Assembly: GCA_022661535.1 (NCBI GenBank) | Contig: JAKULF010000006.1 | Coordinates: forward strand, 1,054,001 to 1,118,000 | Source: Eutypa lata | Taxonomy: Eukaryota > Ascomycota > Sordariomycetes > Xylariales > Diatrypaceae | DNA length: 64,000 bases | Reading direction: 5' to 3' | Shown here: one piece after another, positions 35,145-46,274 of the stretch | How positions within the stretch are numbered: the stretch's first letter is position 1 | Layout of the letters: every line of letters starts with the position of its first letter | Translations under genes and position numbers: made by a program | Notes under the pieces: model-generated | The model's database searches: none | The model's input: only the letters and a program-made list of their open reading frames with translations | Told to the model about the DNA's origin: nothing

Positions 35145-38100
35145 GGTGGCAGCGATGTAGTGCGCTCAGCTGGTAATCGACAATAAAGATCAAGGATAAC
35201 ACAAGGAGAGATGAAGGCAATGTAGTTGGTCCGACGTAGGTCTCATTACCGTATAGAAGTTGTTGGATGCTTGTCGAAAGAGAGTGCTGGGTTGTAGATG
35301 TCGATGTCAGGAAATGTCAAGATGTGTTAAGTTGGATTGATGTGTATGTAGGTAGGTAGGTAGATAGGTACTAGAGCTACAGCTGCAGAGGTTGACTAGT
35401 AACCGTAGCGACAAGAACCATGACGAGAGGAAGGTACCCCACGAAATCCAAATGGATGTTGAAATTTTCGTGTCGCTCTAAGCCTGTAAAATTAGTGATT
35501 ATCAATATTATACCCAGAAACCAAATACAGAGAGTATCAAAGCGGTCCAGACAGAAATGAACGGGTGGCGAAGTGAATGGCAACGGTAGTTGTATGTAGG
35601 CAGGTAGGCAGGTAGGCTGTAGGCTGTAGGCTGTAGGCTGCCGTCGAGCTGAACTGAAGCTCCCACTTCCACTCAATAGTTGGAAGTCAATAGAAAATTA
35701 TGTAACTTCGTACTTCATGGGTATTATAATCAATTGAGGCTGCGAACGGCATGCGCTATGTATGCAAGTGCGCGTGAGTGTCTAACTAACTCAAGCTAAT
35801 TCCATTGACAAGCGCGGGGTGTTTACATAGTAGGTGGTGGGGCTGCCAAGACAATAGGAATAGGGAGTTAGGAGTACACAGGTAGCCTTGTAGGGGATGA
35901 AGTCAAAGAAATATTTCTCTATGTTATCCATGTAGGTAGTATTTCTTTTGTTATGAGAGCTTGAAGATGAATCCTCTTACGAACCTCGTGTCTGTCTGTG
36001 TTGGGTGCGTATGCCCTGGATGGCAGTAACGACTAATCGTTACCAGTAGAGAGCAGCAGTGCTAATGATGACAGCGGCAATGGCAGTGACGGCAACGTGG
36101 TATTGGTGAAAGAGGTAGTAGATGATGGCCCAACGAATATGATGCTATTTAATACTGTCAAAATGCATAGCTCTTGTTGGAAAATCAAATATTAATGTTA
36201 GGTATGTAGGTAGAGGTGGCAACGAACTTAAGAATCAGAGAGGTCAGCCTGTTGACCATGTTCTCATGTTTTGGGGGCAGGGGGGTAGGGTGTGATTTAG
36301 GCGATAACGATATCGATAAGCAAACAATGTACTATCGTCAGGTACCTATAAATCTACGATCTGATGTGTTATGAATATCTAGCTATCATAACAAATTATT
36401 CACTGGTAAAATATCAATGGTAGTATCTGCAATATCAAACAAGAATTAGTTACAATGAAGTATGTACTTTTTCTAGCATTATATGCATGAATTTACAAGC
36501 GAATAATAGTAGATTCCACATCGGTGACAGATAGATGTCCATACGGCAATGACCGGAAATTATCGGTTGGGCATGCTAAGACGGAATTAATCCCTGGTGG
36601 CATGTGGTTTAGGCTGCATGTCATCCAGCAATTCCTCGTGATGTAATGATACCTCCCACCTAACTTATGTCGTGTTCATCAAGACTGGACGCTTCTGGCA
36701 ACTGGGCTGAGTCGATGTGTAAGACATACATATGTAGGTAGTTAGACTACTGTACAAGCCTTAGAGCTCCAGACATATATTTAAGAATTATATGTTCTGG
36801 GCATTTAGGCACAGCATCTGCCAATAAAAAAAGACGTTAGATATGTAATCTGCTTACATATAGGTATACCTGTTTGGAATCCATAATGCATGTAGATGTA
36901 CTTGCATAAGTACCCAACCAACATTAGCAATACTATTATGTACCTACATACCTGACTGGATGAGGCTCAAGCTAGCAACCGAAACCGTGAAATGACGTCA
37001 TGCTAAAAGAGCACAACAGGATTAGCAACTTCTTCTGGTAATACTGCATACGCCATATTGCAAGTGCCAGAATGTCTGGTTCTTAATCATTTAACTGTCT
37101 AAATACGTGTATGTCTGGTTCATGTGTAAAATCAACCTGCTAGTGCCGAAGTGGTAACTACTTATGTTGCACAAGGGACAGCCAGGCAGTTATGGCATGC
37201 TACTAAACTCAACCTCAAAACAGACAACAACCTACTACGCAGTCTTGATTTCTAGAGATATCTGGCTAAAAGTCCTAGACATTGATCTATACAGTATAAT
37301 CATAGTATATAGAGGTGGATACAACAGGAACCTATGCATGTCTTGAGATCTTGTCTGACTGGGCTTTCCCTGCAGCTGCAGCAACAACGTAGTTAGATGC
37401 TATTCCGCAGTCTTAAAACTTCCTTTCCCCCTTAGTTAAGTACCTCTGTGTATTTAACTTGAAATAATAAACAAGTTACGAACAACAAGGTCTTAGTAAA
37501 TGATACCAACAATATGCCATCAACCTAAACTCAAAGCATGTCAAGGTGTTTTTTCACCCCTTTAAGAGTGTTAACCTAGTTCCGCTTACACCCACCATAC
37601 GATCTAAGCCCTTAACTGCTGTGGCATCTGGGACCCTGCAAAGCGGTTATACAGCCAAATGTCATAAAGTGATTAATGGCTTATGCTGGTCTATAGCACT
37701 TTCTATCATCGTTTGAGTAATACTCATCTTGTTTAATATTATGCCCTCCCAGTCAAGCTCTGGACGTAACTCGTAGTTGTATTAAACAGCAATCGGTTCA
37801 TCCTGCATTGCTAGTTTTACTTACCAAGATCCGCCAGTGTTGATACATTTAAATACCTGCATTTATGAAGAGTTAAGCGCTAAATGAAAGCACAATGTAT
37901 TAAAAGAGTATTGGATTCGGTAATTAAGGGCTGGTGGATACTTAAACACTTGTATACATGTTCATTAATTTGATATAATGTATCAAATATGAGTAGACTT
38001 GTAATTTTAGATACGTTAAAGTGGTTTTCTTGACATACTATAAGTATAGCTAGGAAGTTTTTAAATTAAATACGTAAGAAACTATACGGGCATTCCTACC

Positions 38101-40340
38101 ATAGCCTTCACTAAAACTCACATATATCAGTACCCTATGCATTAGGTAGATAATGCTTAGTATTAATTTCCTGCGTAGATACTACACAAATTATATGGAA
38201 GGTGTGAACATGGATGTGTCACTTTGAGGGGCTTAGGAAAGTTTGCTATAGTTATATATATTCATTGCAAAGGATCTAGGCCCTAAACCTCGAACCAAAT
38301 ACCCACTCCTTAAGAGCCCTTTTAACACCAGCTTAGGTCAGTTATGCATGCTCTTTAAACTGATAACAACAACACTTGGTGTTTAGAGCAATAACTACAT
38401 ATATAGAGCATATAGAGTAAGACGATTAATCCGTTGTTTAAAGAGAATCCACCCTCACGCAAGTTCCTAGGACTGGTTCAAGTGAGGACGAGTACATATG
38501 TAAGAAAATGCCGATGATGACGAAGCCTCCATACTGCATAAAGGGAAAGGTCTAACTAGGAAACTACGTATGTAGTAATTACCATGGCTGATGCTAAATG
38601 ACAGATAAAGATGTATCTCTGACCCGGGCACAACATAAAATAAAATAAAATAAATAAATATGCGGCTCGTTAAGGGGTTATTTAATGAGCATCTAGATAC
38701 TTTTATATTTAAACACCAGGCTCAAGTTACTCCAAGCTGTATCATGCAACTTGCTGCCTAACTACCTAAGTACCTAGATAGCTATTAGTTGCTCCAAGAT
38801 TTACACAATCTATGTTAAAGGGGCCAAGCTATTGAGTAATATATGTATGTAACTAGGTACCTACATATTGCCAAATATATATCAAACCATACCAATATAC
38901 CTACATACCTAAAGACCTACATGCCTACAGCCATAACCATAGCTACTAACCACGATATATCGAATTCAACGCAAGATAATAATACACTGATCGACTGACT
39001 ACACCAAGTCACCGATAAACTATATTATTATCATCTATTACCCTGAAGCATACTAACATCTCAAGACGCCACATCACATCAGATCACATCACCACATGCC
39101 TATTACTCATGCCCCTACTAATACTGCCGCATACCCACTCTCTCTATATATACCGACCAAGAGCACTTGTTTTCAACCACATTAAACGAGGTACCTACCT
39201 AGCCATTGAATTCTACTGAACACTGAACACCGCTCAACACTGCCCAGGTACCTACCTACCTAGGTACGAAGGTAAACACCAAACACACACCACATCAGAC
39301 TATTATATCAACTCGAACCATATCAACTCGAACCATATCATATCAAACCATGTCAAGTCAAGTCAAGCCCAACGAAATGAAACCAAACAACTACCTGGCT
39401 CTAGACGTCCATTCATTCATCAGTCAGTCAGTCACTTGAGCCCCTTTAACCCATCAATTGGTCCATCAATCGATCAATCCATCCATCCATAGACTGAAAC
39501 CTCTATTGATTTATTTTATTTTATTTCATTTCATTCATGCCATGCCATGCACCCCTATCTAGGAAGTTCTATGTAGTTAACTGTGTATGAACGTATTTAT
39601 AGGTAGGTAAGTAGGTATAAATGTATGTGCAAGCAAGAGTGACCTTACAAACCGACCAAACAATCAGCCAGCCAGCCAGCCAGCCAAGCATAAAACCATA
39701 AAACCCTACTAGGTTAGGTACTTAGGTATGAAGTAAGTAACCTCATAATGAAAGCCATATCCTATCCTATCCTATCCTATCCTAACCTAACGCAGCCGAA
39801 CTGCACCGAACCGAACGCAACCTAGCCGAACCTAACCTAACAATGATTCTCCTATCTTTGCCTCAATCAGAATCAGAGTCTAACTCTCACTCTCACACTC
39901 TCACACTCTCACACTCTCCCTTTTTCTTTTCTCATGACAGTGATGGTGAGGATGATGATAATGACGATGGTGATGGTGATAGCATAAAACCTCCCCCCTA
40001 AAACAACCTAGTCAAGTACCTACTTAGGTAAATAATCAAACAGCCCCAGCCAGCCAGTCAACCAACCGATCAACCCTCAAAGCACACACATACCAGCAAG
40101 AAACTCCAGAGAACCGATTCCCTCCCTCCGCGATTTGCGCGATTCTGTATGTCTGTATCCATGGATGCATCTATACCATGATTCTTCTTTCCCTCTTCCC
40201 TTCCCTTCTTGCCTTCTTCCCTCCCCCCCCCATTTCCTCTCCCCTCCTCCCCTCCTCATCCTCCTATTCCCCTTCCCTCACCAAAAACCCACCCCTAAAC
40301 CTACCTACCTACGTAGGTAGTCAAGTATGTAGGTAGTTAC
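35145..40340. other. AT-rich intergenic spacer with many short simple repeats
   Basis: About 5.2 kb without a supported gene; open frames are at most about 100 codons and unrecognised. The part at 36.2-38.9 kb is especially AT- and TA-rich. From 39.0 to 40.3 kb there are many short tandem runs (AACC, TCCA, CCTAT, CACTCT and CAGC types) and self-complementary TACCTACCTA/TAGGTAGGTA blocks, for example 40298-40335 just past the INCENP stop codon. Confidence 0.55.
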
Positions 40341-42092
40341 TTAAGCCAACTCACGACTCATCTCATAAGACCAGCCGCCCTCCCTCCGCATGCGGTCGCG
40401 GGCCTGGAGGTCGCGCCGGATGTCCTCGTCGGTGAGGCGGTCGTGGCCGCTCCAGTTGGCGCTGGACGTGCGGTTCCGGAACTTGTGGAACCGGTCCTTG
40501 CTCTTGGCGAACACCTCCTCCATGTTGAGCGGCGCCGGCGCCCCGAAGATCTGGAACGGGTCCTTGGCCTCCTGCTCCACGAGCGCGCGCCGGAGCTCGG
40601 GGGAGTCCGCCCACGCCGCCATTACGTCCTTGCTGCCGCCTGCCCCGCTGCCACCGCCATTGTCGTCGTCGTCTGAATCGTCTTCGTCGTCTGTGTTGAT
40701 CTCCGGTAGCTCGATCGATTCGCCGTTTTGGAAGCGTGGCGATGACCGAGTGGCTGACTTCGCGGCGGACTTAGCGCCCGCGATGCCTCCTGGACCTTGT
40801 GGCCGTGCTGGCGTTTTGTGAGAAGATGATGGACCCGCCGGGTTCGGGTTCGGCGCGAAGGGGATGGCGCCCTTGGAGAACTGGGCCATATCCATTGGGT
40901 TCTTGGCTTTCATGTGGCTGTTGTGCTGGTTCGTGACCGTCGTCTTGAAGAGGTCCCGTGTGGCGCTCGGTGGCGCGTTGGTGTAGCCTGATGGGAACAT
41001 TGGCTTGTTTGGCACGTCCTAGATAGGTAGGTTGGTTGGTTAGCTTTGAACTTGAAACGAACAGTCTTGTCTGTTTGTATACAATACACATGTATATATA
41101 TAGACTTACCTTCTTATAACCACCAGATGGACGAATAGGAGCACCCTTCAAGCTTGACTGGTTCGCGGGCGGAAGGTCATCAAACTCGTCGGTCATGCGC
41201 ATCCTCTTCGTCTCTTTCGTCTGATACGCAGTACCGGGTCGACTCGGCGCTGGACGAGCAGCGGCCTTTTCGGCATTCTCATCCTGCTGCAGAGGTCGTT
41301 TGCCAGAAGCCTTCGTCGTCGTCGTTGTGGTGGTAGTGGTGCTAGATAAAGCTGCATTGACTGGTCGCCCAAGTTCCTCTTGAGAACGAGGAGCACCCGC
41401 CGTTATCCGTGAGGGTGGTCGCGCAGCCTCTCCCCTCTGCGCTTGGTCCTGGGCTCGGTTGTACTCTGGCGGACCATTGGGCTGGTTTCTAACGGCCGGT
41501 GGGGGCGCCCTTGTTTGTTTGGCTTTTTCAAGCATCGCTTGCCGCTGCGCATTCTTCTTTGCGTCGGCTTGCTTCCGCTCCTCTTCTCTCCTCTGTTGGT
41601 CCTGGCGTCTCTCTTCCTCCTGCATGGCGGTTCTCTTCCGTTCCATCTCAGCCTTGGCATCGCGTTTGCGCTGAGCCTCACGCTCCTCTTGCTCTTTCCT
41701 TCGTGCGGCCATTTCTAGGGCCTTTGGTCTGCCCGTGGAAGAGGAAGAGCTCTTCAAGCTCTGTAGTGAATTCTTCCCTTGGACGGATTGCTGGCCTTTG
41801 GACTTAAGCTGTGGTTGAGAGATCGATGAGCCCAATGTGTCGTGAAGATTCGAAGCCAGAGCATTGTTGGAAGGATGATGCTGAGAGTTCTGGGAGTTCA
41901 TGTTGACGCGAATAACGGTTGGGGCTTGCTTTGCTTTCCCGGCAAACTCTTTGGCAGGTTTCATTGGGCGCTTGATCTCGCGGGGTTTGGTAGCAGATGC
42001 AGGTGGTGCAGCGCGAGGTACAGAAGGAGGTGGCATCGTATTCGGCGCGTCAACCATATCTATGTCGTCTGTGAGTTGATCATCCGATGCTA

Positions 42093-42124
<32 letters not shown>

Positions 42125-44679
42125 TTTTCCTCCGCTTCTAACTGTGCTTTCGTCTTGCGTGGGCTTTTTCGAATAGTCTTCGGTGGTTGAGGAGTAGGCG
42201 GGACTGTCTTCTTTTCCTGTTCCTTCTGCGAAGAAACCTGCCTCTCCAAGGCGGCTACTCTGTCCTGCTCTTTGCTGAACACACGCGCTTTCTCGCGTTC
42301 TTTTTCACGGGCCTTCTCCAGCTTTTCCATCTGTTCCGCTGCGCGACGCGTTTCCTTTGCCTCTTTCTCTTTGCGCTTCTCTTCTGCCTTCTCCTTCTCT
42401 ATCGAAGCCCTCGTTCGACGACCCTCCGTACGTACGGGACTCGTACGGGTCGGACTTGTCACACTTGCAATGGTTTGGTTGTCAGTTGCGTGGCGAGATA
42501 GATCGGGGTATAGAGGTTGCGAATCTTTTGTAGAGATCTGTCTAAGGGATTCCATCGACGGGGCACCATGCATTCCTAGCCGAGAAGTTGATGGGGATAT
42601 TAACGAAGATTTTCCTTCGGCACTAATAGCAGCACTACTTGCTAAGAGTCCCTTAGAACTCTTCAGTATCGATGAAAGTTTGTTCTTGACCTGCTTTAAT
42701 GGACCATCTCGGAAACCACGTGATGGCGACTTCGGCGTAGTTGGCCGTTCTGACTCGTATACGGTGTTCAGAGGTGGATAGGATACTGAAACAGACTTCT
42801 TAAGAGTATTGATATCATCCTCATCGGCTTGATCCATTTGAGGAAGAAAGGGAACAGATGCTGATTTGAGGTGGCCAGGTGTGCCAGATGTTTTACTTGG
42901 AACTGGTGGTCGCTCGGGAGATTTGGACAGACTGGTGCGCTGCCGTGTTTTTGGCAACGCGAAATCGTTTCCACTCACTGTCTCTTTACCACTCAAACCC
43001 TCCATAACATCTGCTGAATGGCTCTTAGGCATTCCTGGCCGGGGACTGAAAGCACCAGATGCATTGTCAGGTGAACCAAGAGGCTCGATCCAGTCATCTT
43101 CATCATCGTCTTCAGGGAATGCACCAGGAGTTGTCGGTTTCTTTGGTGAGGCGACTGGTTTTCTTTGAGGCTGAGACTGTGGATTTGGCACAGCCGTTGA
43201 TAGCTGCTGGATAGCAGCAGAGTCAGGAATTGACTTGGATGGTCTAGATGGGTTTGCCTGGGTTTGACCCAACTTGCTAATCTGGTCTTGCAGACGTTGT
43301 GTATAGGTCTTGTTGTGTGCTAATGCATTATCTGGCTCGGCTGCAGCATGTGACTTTTGAGGGGATGGCTCATCATCAGTGTCCATCTCATCGTTCTCAT
43401 CATCAGTAGATTCTTGCCTGGCATGGCCTAGGCTCTTCCCTCCTGTTTGACGGTTATAATAGCTAGTTCGGTTCTGGTCTAGGTGGCTGGTCCTTGATAT
43501 CCGGTTACCAATGCTCTTATGCGTAATGGGCTCTCTAGCAGGCAAGGAAGCAAAGTTTAGACTGCTCTTCCGAACAATTGGCCGTATGGGACTCGAACCA
43601 TCCGACCCAGATCTCGAGGGTTCCTCAAGCTCATTATCTTCTGCGTCCAGCTCATCCTCTGGTTGCTCAGCAATAGCTGGTGCCAGCTTTGGAGATGATG
43701 ACTTTGTTGGGGAAGATTTTGCGGATGAAGTAGCTAGAGGCCGTCCATTAGGTGAGCCTGCAGGGGTTGTACTCTCTAAGGCGGAAACTTGACGCGTCGG
43801 AGATGTCCCTGTACCAACATGAGCGGTGAAGAACTGAGTTGAGACATCTTCTGGCATGTTCCCAACAGTAGGGTCAAGTGATGTTCGTGCAGGACTATCA
43901 TGCTCAGGTCGTTGTGGTGAGACATGGAATGCGATATGGTTGTTCCTGATACTTTCTTCGACGTCGAATGGTTCTGTAGGCTCTTCCTCAAAGTCGGCAA
44001 GATCGACATCCATATCTTGAGATTGACTCCCATGATATCCAGAGTCTACAACAGAAACAACATGTTTCGATGCCACCGGCTTGGGTGAAGGAATATATTT
44101 TGTGGGGCTGGTAGGAATATTCGTTCTGGCGGGGGATGTCTGGGGGTCTGCAGCAATCTGTACTCTAGGCGAGTTATTCCGGTCTGCATTTGATATAGCA
44201 AACGGGTTAGGTCCTCCTTTAGGTGTGGCGGAGAAGATATCAGAGAGTGGCTAGATAGCGCGTCATTAGCACTTGAGAGTTCCATCAGTATTAAGAGACA
44301 CGGATTGGAGACTCACAACTCTGTTCTCTGTGGGGTTCGCTTTTCGGATCGTTCTAGGTGTCTTGCCTCGTAGCTTACCGGGCGTCTTGAATATCTCGGC
44401 GACGTTGCTATCCACGTGTTAGTATTGTCAGGAGCGGTGTCTGTATGTGTGTGTGTGTGTGTGTGTGTGTAACCCGTCATAGCTATATCCTAAGTTGACT
44501 CACATTTGGTTCTCGCTAAATATATCCGCCATATGCTCATTCAACCAGTCGAACTCATTTCGAGCAGAGAAGGCGAACTCCTCGACTTCAGATTTTGTAA
44601 TATCCAAAGCCGAAGACCTCTCCTCTGCAACCCACAGCGCAGAGCCGACGGGGAGACGCGCCGCTCTTGGACCACCCAT
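40341..44679 (-). CDS. SLI15: INCENP/Sli15, inner centromere protein of the chromosomal passenger complex
   Basis: Four exons on the minus strand: 44679-44504, 44407-44317, 44250-41110 and 41018-40341, giving 1361 residues. The C-terminus carries an unmistakable IN-box (about 1270-1345): WADSPELRRALVEQEAKDPF, PLNMEEVFAKSKDRFHKFR, then the TSS motif (about 1320-1322) in NRTSSANW and the DRLTDEDI end. This segment wraps and activates Aurora kinase (Ipl1/Ark1), which phosphorylates the TSS. The N-terminal 60 residues (helical, with EFDWLNEHMADIFSENQ) should bind the survivin/borealin-type partners. Between lie a long disordered region with many SP/TP sites and two highly charged helical stretches of single-alpha-helix type (near residues 540-620 and 780-850). 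An alanine run is encoded at about 42092-42122. Intron 1 contains a GT microsatellite. It acts at centromeres and the spindle midzone in chromosome bi-orientation. Confidence 0.95.
44446..44470. repeat. (GT)n microsatellite within INCENP intron 1
   Basis: About 12 GT units inside the 96-bp intron at 44408-44503, taking up a quarter of it. Confidence 0.9.
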
Positions 44680-45194
44680 CGCGACTTGCTTGCTGATAGA
44701 CGGATATCAAATCCGTTCGAGAAAGACGCGTCGGTTGTGTTGTTGCGGTGGGTATAGCGGACAATTCGTGTCAACAAGGGAAGAAGGAAGGAAGGAAGGT
44801 TAGAGTAAGATAAAATGAAGACAGTTAATCGTAAAGCATGGCTTGAAGTTCAAAGGTGAGAATAATTACGTGTGGATGTAGTTGAGAATAGGCACGTATG
44901 AAGGGCACGGCACACAAAAACCAAGGCTGAACAAGGTAAATTGGTGGTATGTAGATTGTAGATTGTAGATTGTCGATACCGAGCAAGGTCTACGGGTATT
45001 GATTAAGACGTTAGTTATTAGCTATTGGTGGGAGTCGGGGAAAGCTCGCCTACCCTATTGGTTCGTTGTGCACGTTTGTTTACTTACGCTAATCAGTATT
45101 AGCTTAGTTTTGGTTAATTACATAAGAGCTATCTAAAGCTATCCCACCTTGGAAGCTTTGACCACACCACTACCCACTTCTATCAAATGGCATC
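44680..45194. other. Upstream region of INCENP
   Basis: About 500 bp of non-coding DNA before the INCENP start, including a GAAG-rich stretch near 44777-44800 and an AGATTGT direct repeat near 44953-44973. It presumably holds the INCENP promoter; no specific site is identifiable. Confidence 0.4.
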
Positions 45195-45239
45195 ATTGTC
45201 AGAGGTGAAATTCTTGGATTTATTGAAGACTAAGTAACT

Positions 45240-45277
<38 letters not shown>

Positions 45278-45783
45278 GGAACGAAAGTTAGGGGATCGAA
45301 GACGATCATCTGGTCGTCAACAATCAAGCAAGTATGTATGCTTGGTTAGTCTGACCTTCTACGTTCTGTTGGAAGGTTAGGCGACACCGTCAAATTGCGG
45401 GGACCTCCTTAGAGCCTTCACCACACCTCATGCCTAGAAATAAGTACGAGTCGTAAAAGTGTAAAGGATTGGAAAATCCGCAGCCAAGTCCTTCTTACTG
45501 CTTTCGCAGTGATGGATGCAGTTCACAGACTAGATGGCGGTGGGGGGCTATCAGTTAGTTATAGCCTCATAAGATATAGTCGATTCACATCTGAAAGTAT
45601 GTGTTACTGAATAGCAGATACCGTCGTAGTCTTAACCATAAACTATGCCGACTAGGGATCGGACGATGTTATTTTTTGACTCCTTCGGCACCTTACGAGA
45701 AATCAAAGTCTGTTGGGTTCTGGGGGGAGTATGGTCCTAAGGCTGAAACTTAAAGAAATTGATGTCAAGGCACTACCAGGAGT
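45195..45783 (+). rRNA. Ectopic partial 18S rRNA fragment (pseudogene) split by a group I intron
   Basis: Two blocks match the nuclear small-subunit rRNA: 45195-45306 (ATTGTCAGAGGTGAAATTCT onward to GAAGACGAT) and 45615-45783 (CAGATACCGTCGTAGTCTTA to about ACCAGGAGT). Together they cover only about 280 nt in the middle of the 1.8 kb gene. Flanks are unrelated: no ITS, no 5.8S, no rest of 18S. Differences from the near-universal sequence mark decay: an extra GTAA in GAAGACTAAGTAACTACTGC, GACTCCTTCGG for GACTCGTTCGG, GGTCCTAAGG for GGTCGCAAGG and a scrambled end (GATGTCAAGG for GACGGAAGGG). It is therefore a dispersed rDNA remnant, not a functional rRNA gene. It lies between INCENP and NOT2. 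Confidence 0.88.
45307..45614 (+). ncRNA. Group I intron at SSU rRNA position 788
   Basis: A 308-nt insertion splits the rRNA block between GACGAT and CAGATACC, which corresponds to E. coli position 788. Group I hallmarks are all visible. The exon ends in U and pairs with an internal guide (GACGAT with GGTCGTC, giving the U-G pair of P1). P-like CAAATTGCGGGGA is at 45391-45403, Q-like AATCCGCAGCC at 45475-45485, R CAGACTAGATGGCGGTGGG near 45526-45544 and S AAGATATAGTC at 45571-45581. GACTA of R pairs with TAGTC of S to form P7. The intron ends in G. There is no homing-endonuclease frame. The core looks intact even though the host fragment is decayed; whether it still splices is unknown. Confidence 0.88.
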
Positions 45784-46274
45784 TAAAAGAAGTTGTCAAA
45801 ATAGGGACTCCCAAATCAAGTATAGTTAATTGGTTGGTTGATTGGTGGTTAAAAAGCAAGGGCATCAGATGCCGTCCATTCCATTCATTCCCTTAATGTA
45901 ATGTACTTAAGGCAGTATCATGTTAACTAACAACACCTTCTTGCCCTGCACAAAAGCACCAAGTAACTGCCATACTAGCCTAGCCTAGCCAGTAAAGACC
46001 ATCCGTCCATCCAGCCAGCCATCCAGCTATTCCATACCAACAACTATTTCCCTTAGGTGTTTGTGTTTGTGTGTGCGAGTGTGTGTATATGTGTGTACAA
46101 TTCCGTCAATTCAATTCAACGGACATCAGAGAGAGAGATGGATAGATAGAGTGCGGTGTCGTCTCGAGGGAAAAGGTCGTTCGTTCATCCGTTGAGCACC
46201 AACAACAACAACTACTACTACTCTAACAACAGGTGGTCGATGTAGTTCCCCCAGCCCCGTCGCGAGGAAGCTAC
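45784..46274. other. Intergenic DNA between the rDNA fragment and NOT2
   Basis: About 490 bp with no gene. It contains short simple repeats (TCCAGCCAGCCATCC near 46009-46025, GTGTGT near 46069-46097, GAGAGA near 46129-46138). It probably includes the NOT2 3' untranslated region. Confidence 0.4.
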
